From: Setophaga petechia
Taxonomy: Eukaryota > Chordata > Aves > Passeriformes > Parulidae
Direction: 5' to 3'
Length of the DNA stretch: 64,000 nt
NCBI GenBank assembly: GCA_024362935.1
Contig: JANCRA010000116.1
Coordinates: forward strand, 928,501 to 992,500
Positions 1-11,700 of this stretch are shown here, in pieces (the stretch's first letter is position 1; the number at the start of each line of letters is the position of its first letter). Below the pieces are notes generated by a model, which did no database searches, was not told where the DNA came from, and saw only the letters and a program-made list of their open reading frames with translations. A program made the position numbers and the translations under genes.

Positions 1-339
1 GTGCACACAGCATGGGGACACAGTGCAGGGACACAGTGTGGGGACACAGCCTGGGGACATCCAAGCTGCTGCCCCAGCCCTGTGCGTGAGCCCCATGCCC
101 TGTGAGCTGGGTGTGAGCTCAGACCTTGCTCCTGGCCCTGGGAGCTCTGCTCGGTCCCCACGAGCACCCTGGGCTGTTTTCCTTGCCCTGCTCGGTGGAG
201 CAGGCTGGTCCTGCCCCCCTGCCCTCCCTGCCTGCAGGGGACATCCCTGCCGTGGGGCCAGCCCGGGCTGTGCCTGTCTCAGCCATCCCAGTTTGATCCC
301 TGGCCATGGCAGGAGGATTTGCCATTCCCGTGTCCCCAG
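1..339 (+). other. Intronic sequence, nothing recognised
   Basis: Presumed ADAM33 intron upstream of the first visible exon. The first ~60 bases show a short GGGACACAG-type repeat. No prodomain exon was found. Confidence 0.4.
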
Positions 340-893
340 CCCAGCTGTCCCATCCCTGTCCCCATGTCCCCATGTCCCCATTTCCCTGTGTCCCCAGCCC
401 AGCTGTCCCATCCCTGTCCCCATGCCCCCATATCCCCGTGTCCCCGTGTCCCCGTGTCCCCGTGTCCCCATGTCCCCATGTCCCCATATCCCCGTGTCCC
501 CGTGTCCCCATGTCCCCATGTCCCCGTGTCCCCATGTCCCCATGTCCCCGTGTCCCCATGTCCCCATGTCCCCATGTCCCTGTGTCCCCATGTCCCCGTG
601 TCCCCGTGTCCCCATGTCCCCATATCCCCATGCCCCCATGTCCCCGTGTCCCCATGTCCCCATGTCCCCATATCCCCATGCCCCCATGTCCCCGTGTCCC
701 CATGTCCCCATGTCCCCATATCCCCGTGTCCCCGTGTCCCCATGTCCCCATGTCCCTGTGTCCCCATGTCCCCATGTCCCCGTGTCCCCATGTCCCCATG
801 CCCCCATGTCCCCATGTCCCCATGTCCCTGTGTCCCCATGTCCCCATGTCCCCATGTCCCCATGTCCCTGTGTCCCCGTGTCCCCGTGTCCCC
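340..893. repeat. 8-bp minisatellite CCCCATGT/CCCCGTGT
   Basis: Near-perfect period-8 array, ~65 copies. It lacks stops in several frames, which generates false Pro-rich (PCPHVPMS) and Gly/His-rich ORFs on both strands. Confidence 0.97.
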
Positions 894-1204
894 AGGCTGG
901 CCTGGCCTTGGCAGCCCCGCAGGGTCCCTGGCAGGAGCCAGGCTGAGCTGTCAGGGCTGTGGCTGCAGTCCCTGTGCCAGGCACCCACGGACAGGCTGTG
1001 GGCAGCCACAGCCGTGCCACGGTGACATTTCTGGGGCCAGGCTGGCTGACAGCAGGAAGGGAGGGGCGGGAGGGCTGTTCTGGGAGTGCTGCTTTCGTCT
1101 GTCTGCAGAGTTCAACCTTTGGGACAGGGCCAAACCCCCAAACTGAGCCTAAACTGAGAGCAGGGCAAAACCCGGCCCCGTTTGTCCTTCTCTGAGTGGC
1201 TGAG
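894..1204 (+). other. Single-copy intronic sequence
   Basis: No exon, repeat unit or transposon recognised. Confidence 0.4.
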
Positions 1205-1472
1205 CCCCTGCAGGGGTGCTGCCATCCCCTGGGGACCTGCCATCCCCACAGGGACCTGCCATCCCCACAGGGACCTGCCATCCCCTGGGGTCCTGCCATC
1301 CCAGAGGGACCTGCCATCCCAGGGGTGCTGCCATCCCCTGGGGACCTGCCAGCCCAGGGGTGACCTGCCATCCCAGGGGTGACCTGCCATCCCCTGGGGA
1401 CCTGCCAGCCCAGGGGTGACCTGCCATCCCAGGGGTGACCTGCCATCCCAGGGGCGCTGCCATCCCAGGGGA
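1205..1472. repeat. Minisatellite, GGGACCTGCCATCCC units
   Basis: Irregular 18-27-bp units built on GACCTGCCATCCC with CTGGG or CAGGGGTG linkers, about a dozen copies. Confidence 0.9.
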
Positions 1473-1545
1473 CTGCAGGCTTCCAGCAGATACCCATCAC
1501 CCTGGGATCTGGGCAAGGTCACACAGATCTGAGCAATGCAGGAAA

Positions 1546-1558
1546 ATTTTTCTTTTTC

Positions 1559-1589
<31 letters not shown>

Positions 1590-1752
1590 TTTCTTTTTCT
1601 TTTTCTTTTTCTTTTTCTTTTTCTTTTTCTTTTTCTTTTTCTTTTTCTTTTTCTTTTTCTTTTTCTTATTTTTTTCTTTTTCCTTTTTCTTTTTCCTTTC
1701 TTCTTCTTCTTCTTCTTCTTCTTCTTCTTCTTCTTCTTCTTCTTCTTCTTCG
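1546..1752. repeat. Polypyrimidine microsatellites (CTTTTT)n then (TTC)n
   Basis: About 150 bp of CTTTTT hexamers followed by ~17 TTC triplets. The pure pyrimidine strand is a candidate for triplex (H-DNA) formation. Confidence 0.97.
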
Positions 1753-1945
1753 TCTTTTTCATTCTTTTAGTCTTTTTTGTCTTTTTCATCTTTTTCACTT
1801 TCATTGTCTTTGCCATCTTCTTCATCTCCTTCTCTTCTCTGTCCTGTCACCCCTGGGTCACTCCAGCCTGTCCCCCCAGCTCCCACCCCATGTGCTGTCC
1901 AGCTGTGAGCTCAGCTCTGGCTCTTCCCTGTGGCTGGAAGGGATG

Positions 1946-2068
1946 GCATGAGATAATGGGATGGGATGGGATAATGGGATGGGATGGGATAATGGGATGG
2001 GATAATGGGATGGAATGGGATGGGATGGATGGGATGGATGGGATGGAATGGAATAGGATGGAATAATG
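1946..2068. repeat. GGGAT/GGATAAT microsatellite
   Basis: Mixture of GGGAT, AATGGGAT and GGATGGAT words; degenerate pentanucleotide array. Confidence 0.9.
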
Positions 2069-2151
2069 GCATGTGTCATACCTGGATCAGGGCAGTTTGG
2101 GCACCCCAGTTTGGGCAGCCCTGTCCCTGCTGAGGCACAGAGGGACACTGG

Positions 2152-2223
2152 ACTGTCCCTGCTGCCATCCCTGTCCCTGCTGCCATCCCTGTCCCTGCTG
2201 CCATCCCTGTCCCTGCTGGCCTT
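2152..2223. repeat. 18-bp minisatellite CTGTCCCTGCTGCCATCC
   Basis: About four direct copies. Confidence 0.9.
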
Positions 2224-2253
2224 GGGCAGCCTCTGCTTGGGGTCACAGCGGTG

Positions 2254-2515
2254 ACAGGGGCTCAGGGGATGTGTGAATGGCCCAGGGGGCTCAGGGGATG
2301 TGTGGATGGTTCAGGGGGCTCAGGGCAATGTGTGGATGGCTCAGGGGGCTCAGGGGATGTGTGGATGGCTCAGGGGGCTCAGGGGATGTGTGGATGGTTC
2401 AGGGGGCTCAGGGGATGTGTGGATGGCTCAGGGGGTTCGGGGCAGTGTGTGGATGGTTCAGGGGGCTCAGACAGTGTGTGGATGGCCCGGCTGGGTTTAG
2501 GGGGGCTTGGGGGAT
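2254..2515. repeat. ~29-bp minisatellite, GATGTGTGGATGGCTCAGGG core
   Basis: Eight to nine head-to-tail copies with GGGGGCTCAG linkers. Confidence 0.95.
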
Positions 2516-2593
2516 GTGTGGATGGCCTGGGCGGGCTCAGGTTCAGGGGTTCGGTGCGTTGCTGTGCCGGCAGCCTTGGAGCCGCTGCCCACT

Positions 2594-2682
2594 CTGTCCC
2601 CGCTGTGTCCCCGCTGTGTCCCCGCTGTGTCCCCACTCTGTCCCCGCTGTGTCCCCGCTCTGTCCCCACTGTGTCCCCGCAG
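2594..2682. repeat. TGTCCCCGC array abutting the exon 1 acceptor
   Basis: Short units TGTCCCCGCTG repeated up to the splice acceptor, which is itself formed from the last unit (TGTCCCCGCAG). Confidence 0.9.
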
Positions 2683-2758
2683 GCTGCTGGCTCCGGGCTA
2701 CACGGAGACGCACTACAGCGAGCAGGGCCAGCCCGTGACCGTGACCCCCAACCACACG
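2683..2758 (+). CDS. ADAM33: ADAM33 exon 1 of window (prodomain)
   Basis: Acceptor CCCCGCAG ends at 2682; donor GTGGGT starts at 2759. The first base completes a split codon, then 25 codons including [17 protein letters not shown], the conserved prodomain block of ADAM12/19/33. Residues 1-25. The acceptor is immediately preceded by a TGTCCCCGC array. Confidence 0.9.
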
Positions 2759-5700
2759 GTGGGTGCGGAGCTCGGGGCGCTCCCCTCTGGGTCTGGGGGC
2801 TCGGACGGAGCCGGAGCCCAGCGCTGCGGGCGGGGGAGATCCCGGGGGCAGGCGGAATGCGGCAGAGCTCGGCTCCGTGCCCCGGACAGCGCCTCGGGAC
2901 ACAAACACAGCAGCGCCGGGCCCTCCCCATGGCCCCGCCGGCCTCTGCCACCCTTCCAGCACCGCGCCGGGCTCTGTCCCGGGATCTGTCCCGGGCTGTG
3001 TCCTGGCATCTGTCCCGAGCTGTGTCCCGAGCTGTGTCCTGGGCTCTGTCCCGGGCTCTGTCCTGGGCTGTGTCCTGGGCTGACCCCGCTCCCATTCCCG
3101 GTGCGGGGAACAGTGCTCGGCTGGCTGGGAAACGGAGAAGGGAAATGGAAATGGGGAGATGGAAGAGGGGGCATGGACAAGGGGAAATGGAAATGGGAGT
3201 TGGAAAAGGGGAGCTTTTCTGGGAGCAGCTCGCTGAGGAAGGCCCCCTGTCTCTCTCCAGGAGCACTGCCACTACCACGGGCACGTCCGCGGCCACCGCC
3301 GCTCCTGGGTCGTGCTCAGCACCTGCTCGGGAATACGGTATGGGGGAATGGGAATGGGAATGGGAATGGGGGAATACGGTATGGGGGAATGGGAATGGGA
3401 ATGGGAATGGGAATGGAGAATACGGTATGGGGGAATGGGAATGGGAATGGGAATGGGAATGGAGAATACGGTATGGGGGAATGGGAATGGGAATGGGGGA
3501 ATACGGTATGGGGGAATGGGAATGGGAATGGGAATGGGGGAATACGGTATGGGGGAATGGGAATGGGGAATGGGAATGGAGAATACGGTATGGGGGAATG
3601 GGAATGGGAATGGGAATGGGGGAATACGGTATGGGGGAATGGGAATGGGGAATGGGAATGGAGAATACGGTATGGGGGAATGGGAATGGGAATGGGAATG
3701 GAGAATACGGTATGGGGGAATGGGAATGGGAATGGGAATGGGAATGGGGGAATGGGAATGGGAATGGGGAATGGGAATGGGGGAATACGGTATGGGGGAA
3801 TGGGAATGGGAATGGGAATGGGGGAATACGGTATGGGGGAATGGGAATGGGAATGGGGGAATGGGAATGGGAATGGGGGAATGGGAATGGGGGAATGGGA
3901 ATGGGGGAATGGGAATGGGAATGGGGAATGGGAATGGGGAATGGGAATGGGAGAATGGGAATGGGGAATGGGGAATGGGGAATGGGAATGGGAATGGGGG
4001 AATACAGTATGGGGGAATGGGAATGGGGATTGGGGATGGGAATGGGAATGGGAATGGGGGAATGGGAATGGGGGAATACGGTATGGGGGAATGGGAACGG
4101 GAATGAGGGAATATGGTATGGGAGAATGGGAATGGGGGAGCAGGGAATGGGGAATGAGAATGAGGAATGGGGAATGGGGGAATGGGAATGGAGAATGGGA
4201 ATGGGGAATGGTGAGTGGGGAAACGGGGAAGGGGGGAGCAGGGAATGGGGGAACAGGGAATATGGTATGGGGGAATGAATGGGGAATAGGGGAATGGGGG
4301 AATGGGAATGGGGAATGGGGGAACGGGGATGGGGGAATGAACGGTGAATGGGGGAATGGGAATGGGGCAATGGGGAATGGGGAATGTGGGAAAGGGGAGT
4401 GGGGAATGGGGGAATGGGGGAAGAGGGAATGTGGGAAGGAACAGGGAATGGGGGAGGGAATAGGGAATGGGGGAAGGAACAAGAAATGGGGGAAAAAACA
4501 GGGAATGGGGAAAGGAATAGGGAATGGAGGAAGGAGTAGGGTATGGGGGAATCAGGATTGGAGGAACACAGGGTCTAGTGGGTTTTGGAGCTGACAAAGG
4601 TGGGATGGATCCACTGCTCCCTCTCTCTGCAGGGATCCCCTTTGGGACCCCCCAAGCAGCACCAGTGCTCCTGCAAGCCCAGCTCCAAATGCTCCATGGG
4701 CTGCTTTTCCCATGGCTCCCATCTTGTCCTTCCTCCTTCTCCCACCTTTCCCCCAGCCCCAGGACTGGGCAGGCTGGGCAGGGACCATATTTCAGGCAGC
4801 ACGAGCTTATTCCCAGGAATTTTATCCCTGGAGGGGCAGGTCCCTGCACCCCAGAGCAGCTGTCCCAGACCCCTGTGCTCTGAAGGGGGGAGGTTTTGGT
4901 GCCCAGGGTTTATTGTCCTGGGGCTGTTTGGGCAGAGTTCCCCAGCTCCTGTCCCTGCTCCCAGCTTGGGTACAGACCAGGCTGATGTGCCACGGGTGTG
5001 TGGGGCCTCGGGGCATGGGGGAAGCACCACAGGAGCCATCGGGGCCGTTCCCATCTCCAGGGGCCTCATAGTGCTGAGCAGCAACACCAGCTACTACCTG
5101 AGCCCCCTGGGGCCCCCCGAGCCCGGCCTCCACCTCATCCAGCGAGCAGAACACCTGCCCGTGCCAGGGGGCACCTGCGGGCACGGCCAGCACCTGGGCA
5201 GCACCGTGGCTGGCATGGCCCGGCTCTTCCAGCCACGGCGCACGCGGGTAAATCCTCAGGGGGGAATCCTCAGGGGGGAATCCTCAGGGGTGAATCCTCA
5301 CGGGTGAATCCTCATGGGTAAATCCTCAGGGGGGAATCCTCAGGGGTGAATCCTCACTGGTGAATCCTCACGGGTGAATCCTCATGGGTAAATCCTCAGG
5401 GGGGAATCCTCATGGGTAAATCCTCATGGGTAAATCCTCAGGGGTGAATCCAGTTAGGGGAATTTACCATGAATCCTCAGGGGTGAATCCTCATGGGTGA
5501 ATCTTCATGGGTAAATCCACTCATGTGAATCCACTTGGGTGAATCCTCATGGGTAAATCCTCATGGGTGAATCCTCATGGCTAAATCCTCACGGGTAAAT
5601 CCCCTTGGGTGAATTTACTGTGAATCCTCACGGGTGAATCCACTTGGGTAAATCCTCATGGGTGAATTTACTGTGAATCCTTATGAGTGAATCCTCATGG

Positions 5701-8700
5701 GTGAATCCTCACAGGTAAATCCACTCGGGTGAATTTACCATGAATCCTCACTGGTGAATCTTCATGGGTAAATCCACTCGGGTAAATCTTCACAGGTGAA
5801 TTTACTGTGAATCCTCATGGGTAAATCCACTTGGGTAAATCCTCGTGGGTGAATCCTCACGGGTAAATCCACTCAGGTGAATTTACCATGAATCCTCAGA
5901 GGTAAATCCTCACGGGTGAATCTTCATGGGTAAATCCACTCGAGTAAACTCTCACAGGTGAATTTACTGTGAATCCTCATGGGTGAATCCTTGTGGGTGA
6001 ATTTACTGTGAATCCTTATGAGTGAATCCTCATGGATGAATCCACTCAGATAAATCCAGTTGGGTGAATCCTCAAGGGTGAATCTTCATGGGTAAATCCT
6101 CATGAATAAATCCACCTGGGTAAATCTTCATGGGTGAATTTACTGTGAATCCTCATGGGTGAATCCTCACAGGTAAACCCTCATGGATAAATCTGCTCGG
6201 ATAAATCCACTCAGGATCAGTCTGGGGACAGGCAGAGGGCTGGGAGGGGCTCTCAGCACTGCTGACAGTTCCCATGCCCCTGGCAGCTGGGCAGGCTGTG
6301 CAGGCAGGTGGGGTGAGAGGGTCCATGTGGGTGGCTTGTGTAGGTTGAGTTTGGGCAGGAGACCCCAGAGGATGCTTGGGTTGGGTCTCAGTGCTGCATC
6401 CTACCATGTGGGATATGACGTGAGGTCATTTGGGGCCACCCAAGCGTTCTGTGTCACCTTGTGCCTCAGTTTCCCCTCTCAGCTGTCCCTCCTGAGCAGC
6501 TCTGTGGTGTCTGGAGGGTGCCCAGGGCAGGGGCTGCCCCTCTTTGCTGAGCCCCGTGTCTGCCTGCAGGCCAGGAGGGATGCCTGGAGGACCATGAAGT
6601 ACATGGAGCTCTTCATCGTTGCTGATCACACCCTGGTGAGGCTGGGGGGCAGACAGCCAGGGTCCCTCTCTGTCTCCACCCTGGACTGACCCCGTGGGCC
6701 TTCCCCATCCTCACCTCTCTCCAGTACAGGAACCAGAACCTCAACCTGGGCCGCACCAAGCAGCGCATCGTGGAGATCGCCAACTACGTGGACAAGGTGA
6801 GGGACCTGCCAGGCCCTTGTGTGGCCCCAGGGACTGTCCCCGTGTCACCAGGGCAAGGAATCACAGAATTACAGAACTGTTAAGGTCAGAAAGGGTCTCT
6901 GAGTCCTTCGAGTCCAGTCATTCCCCAGCACTGCCAAGGCCAGCACTGACCGTGTCCCCAGGGGCCACATGCACGTGACTGTAAATCCCTTCAGGGATGG
7001 GGACTGCACCCCTCTCCTGGGCAGCTGTGCCAGGCCCTGGCTGCCCATGGAGGAGTTCAGGAGCTCTCTGAGCACATGGTGGGGAGGGCTTGGTCACCTG
7101 GGCTGAGCTCAGCAGGGAACATTCACTGGCCCCTGCCTGGGATCATTTGTGGCAAAGAAGGGACACACAGAGGTGTTGTCACTGAATGCCATCGTGCCAC
7201 CTGAGTGCCCACACCTGTGCCTGTGGAGCCCATGCTTGCAGGTGGGTGTGGGACAGGTGTGTTCTGGGTCACACAGCCCCGGGGAAACACGAGGGCCCCG
7301 CAGCAGGGAGGGAGGGTGCAGGGAATTGCCCCCACCTGTGCCCTGCTGCAGTTCTACAGGCTGCTGAACATCAAGGTGGCCCTGATCGGGCTGGAGGTGT
7401 GGACGGAGCGCGACCAGTGCGCGGTGAGCAGCGACGCCAACGCCACGCTCTGGGCCTTCCTGCAGTGGAAGAAATCCCTGCGGGCGCGCAGGAGGCACGA
7501 CAACGCCCAGCTGCTGACGTGGGTGCCTGGCTGGGCGCTGGGAGGGGGCTCCAGGCGGGGCTGGGCACTCCTGACCCCCAGCGCTGAGCTGGCCCCGCTC
7601 TCCTGCCCGGCAGAGGGAAGACCTTCGGGGGCACCACCATCGGCATGGCCCCGCTGGAGGGCATGTGCAGCGCCGACAACTCCGGAGGGGTCAGCGTGGT
7701 AAGGGGGTCCCTGGGCCACCCCTGCCCGGGGGAGAGCTCCCTGGGGCTGGAGAGCAGCCCCTGAGGCTGGGCCAGCACCCCTGAGTTGGGCCTGGGGTGC
7801 AGCCTGAAGGTGAGGGGTGATGTAGGGGTGGTGTTGTAGCTCCTGACCTGGGGGCAGCCTGAAGGTGAGGGGTGATGCTGTAGGGGTGATGCTGTAGCTC
7901 CTGACCCCTCAGGTGCACAGAAGGGGCTGCCAAAGGTCTCCCAGCCCCAGCTCCCAACTAGCAGCAGCTCTGGGATCTCCTGTGCTGCTCCTGTCCCTCG
8001 TGCTGGAGAGCCCCTGCCTGTCCCTGCTTCTGCTCTCTGGGTTTCTGGGACCATCTCTGCCCAGATAATCTCTCCTGGGCATGATGGGGTGGTCACAGTG
8101 GCCCTGATGACCTGTGATGGTCCCTGGGCAGGGTGGTGGGGGGCACCCAGGTTTCTGGGTTTTGGGATGTGCCCTGGGGTTTGAGCAGCTGGCCCCAGCC
8201 AGGAGCTTCCCACCAGTCCCACAGGGGAAAATCAGGAGACCAAACCCCACTTGTGCCATGAACAAGCCCTTCTCCATGAACCTTCCTCCAACCCCTTCTC
8301 CATGAACCTTCCTCCAACCCCTTCTCCATGAACCTTCCTCCACCCCCTTCTCCATGAACCTTCTTCCAACCCCTTCTCCATGAACCTTCCTCCAACCCCT
8401 CCTCATGTGGGGCTGAGTGTTCCCCCCGTGCCCAGCTCCCCTCCCCGCTGTGGGTGACCCTGTCCCTCCCTGCTGGCCCTGGTGATACTCCCTGCTGTGG
8501 GTGGCCCTGTCCCTTGGTGCTGGTGGCCCTGGTGACACTCCCCGCTGTGGGTGGCCCTGTCCCTCCCTGCTGGCCCTGGTGACACTCCCTGCTGTGGGTG
8601 ACCCTGTCCCTCCCTGCTGTGGGTGACCCTGTCCCTTGGTTCTGCTGGCCCTGGTGACACTCCCTGCTGTGGGTGACCCTGTCCCTCGGTGCTGGTGGCC

Positions 8701-11700
8701 CTGGTAACACATCCCCTCCCTCAGGACCACGCGGAGCAGCCGGTGGGCGCTGCCGCCACCATGGCGCACGAGATCGGCCACAACTTCGGGCTGGTGCACG
8801 ACAGCCCCGGCTGCTGCGCCGAGGCCACCCCCGAGCAGGGCGGCTGCGTCATGGCCGCGGCCACCGGGTGAGTGCGCTGGCCCTGGCTGTGACCCCAGAG
8901 CCGTGGATTGTCACCCCAGAGCCATGGATTGTCCCCAGAGCCATGGATGTGTCCCCAGAGCCATGGGTGTGACCCCAGAGCCATGGATTGTCCCCAGAGC
9001 CATGGATTGTCCCCAGAGCCATGGGTGTGACCCCAGAGCCATGGGTGTGACCCCAGAGCCCTGCATTGTCCCCAGAGCCATGGATGTGTCCCCAGAGCCC
9101 TGCATTGTCCCCAGAGCCCTGGGTGTGTCCCCAATGTCCTGGATTGTCCCCAGTGCTCTGGATGTGTCCTGTCCTCGGACGTGTCCCCATAAGCCTGGAT
9201 GTGTCCCCATAACCCTGGATGTGTCTCCATAACCCTGGATGTGTCCCCAGAGGTTGACCTGGATGTGTCCCCAATGCCCTGGGTGTGTCCCCAATGTCTT
9301 GGATATGTCCCCAGTGCTCTGGATGTGTCCTGGGACGTGTCCCCATAACCCTGGACGTGTCCCCCATAGCCCTGGATATGTCCCCAGAGGTTGACCTGGA
9401 TGTGTCCCCAGTGCCCTGAGTGTGTCCCCAGTGCCCTGGATGTGTCCTGGGATGTGTCCCCATAGCCCTGGATGTGTCCTGGGATGTGTCCCCATAACCC
9501 TGGATGTGTCCCCAGAGCCCCAGCAGGCTGCAGTGCTGTGTGCAGGCAGGGAATGCTGTCACCTCTGCTCTGCAGCCAGGCTGGCAGAGCTGGGAATGTT
9601 CCCCTGGAGAAGGGAAGGCTCCAGGCAGAGCTCAGAGCCCCTGGCAGGGCCTGCAGGGGCTCCAGGAGAGCTGCACAGGGACTGGGGACAAGGGACAGAG
9701 GGACAGCACCCAGGGAATGGCTCCCACTGGGAAAGGGGAGATTGGGCTGGGATCTGGGCAAGGAATTCCTGGCTGGGCTGGAATTCCCAGATTTGCTGTG
9801 GCTGCCCCTGGATCCCTGGCAGTGCCCAAGGCCAGGCTGGACACTGGGAGCACCTGGGGCAGTGGGAGGTGTCCCTGCCATGGCAGGGGTGGCACTGGGT
9901 GGGTTTCACATTCCACGTGGTTGGTGCCAGTTCCCTTTCCAGCCCTTCTCCCCCCCTGAGGATCTCCCATCCCAGATGTCCCTGCCCTGAGCAAGAGCAG
10001 GGTTTATTCTGCTGCTCATTCCCTGGGTTTGAGCCCAGCTGCTCTTCCAGTTAGGAATGAGCAGTGGGACCCCAGTGGTGCTTTCAGGGCTGCCAGACCC
10101 TGGCATTGACCCTGCAGGTTTAACCTCTGCCTGGGCAGGCTGTGCTGGGGAGCAGCAGAGTTCTGGCTGTGTTTGCACAGCCATGTGGATGAATATACAT
10201 AAGAACATGTAGGGTGCATTGATTTGCTCAGCCTCCATAACCTGCAGGCTCTTACAGGTTTCTCTCCAGCTCAAGAGATTTCAAAACCACTTTTAAAAAC
10301 TGTCCTCTGAGTCATCTTGGGAATGACATGTCCTGCTATGAAAATATTTTTCAGCTTTAAGGGGAAATGAAACTGTTTTTAAGAAGAAGGAAATGCTTCC
10401 TTCTTCTTCATAAACCACTGAACCCCCACAAAGAGTGAAATTAGAGAAGAACCTTGCTCAGAGGTTCTGTAGAAAATGAATGTTTCTCCTGTTCCTCACT
10501 TCCTTACACACTGTAGGCTCTGACTATTTTATTTTTTGCTGCTCTCTGTGTCCTTTTTGGTATTTTTTTACACATTTCTTTAATTTTAAGTGATGTTCAA
10601 ACATCTCAGCTGTGGGTTTTTCAGGGCCCAGGTGGTGTTTGCTGTGTGGTTCAGTGAGCACAGGAAGGGCTTTGCTGTGGCTGAGGGGGAGCAGAGCACC
10701 CTGCAGGTGTGGGGACCTGCCCTGGGGTGGCTCAGGGGGTCTGTGCTGTCCCTGGGCAGGGGTGACTGTGCTGTCCCTGGGCAGGGGTGACTGTGCTGTC
10801 CCAGGGCAGGGGTGACACTGTTCAGGTGTGGGGACCTGCCCTGGGGTGGCTCAGAGGTGACTGTGCTGTCCCTGGGCAGAGGTGACTGTGCTGTCCCTGG
10901 GCAGAGGTGACTGTGCTGTCCCTGGGCAGGGGTGACTGTGCTGTCCCAGGGCAGAGGTGACTGTGCTGTCCCAGGACAGAGGTGACCCTGTTCAGGTGTG
11001 GGGACCTGCCCTGGGGTGGCTCAGAGGTGACTGTGCTGTCCCCGGGCAGGGGTGACTGTGCTGTCCCAGGGCAGAGGTGACTGTGCTGTCCCAGGGCAGA
11101 GGTGACTGTGCTGTCCCAGGGCAGGGGTCACTGTGCTGTCCCTGGGCAGGGGTGACACTGTTCAGGTGTGGGGACCTGCCCTGGGGTGGCTCAGGGGGTC
11201 TGTGCTGTCCCTGGGCAGGGGTGACTGTGCTGTCCCAGGGCAGGGGTGACTGTGCTGTCCCAGGGTAGGGGTGACACTGTTCAGGTGTGGGGACCTGCCC
11301 TGGGATGGCACAGAGGTGACTGTGCTGTCCCCAGGCAGGGGTGACTGTGCTGTCCCAGGACAGAGGTGACTGTGCTGTCCCAGGACAGAGGTGACCCTGT
11401 TCAGGTGTGGGGACCTGCCCTGGGGTGGCTCAGAGGTGACTGTGCTGTCCCAGGACAGAGGTGACTGTGCTGTCCCTGGGCAGAGGTGACTGTGCTGTCC
11501 CAGGGCAGAGGTGACTCTGCTGTCCCTGGGCAGGGGTGACTGTGCTGTCCCTGGGCAGAGGTGACTGTGCTGTCCCTGGGCAGAGGTGACTCTGCTGTCC
11601 CTGGGCAGGGGTGACTGTGCTGTCCCTGGGCAGAGGTGACTGTGCTGTCCCAGGGCAGAGGTCACTGTGCTGTCCCCGGGCAGGGGTGACACTGTTCAGG

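Noticed and set aside
2251..4849. Long Glu-Trp-Glu/Gly-Asn and His-Ser ORFs
   Set aside because: Frames of the GGGAAT array; only 2683-2758 and 3261-3337 are real exons here.
4622..4900. Possible extra exon after CTCTCTCTGCAG
   Set aside because: Exons 2 and 3 already join in phase and reproduce the continuous family sequence, so nothing is missing.
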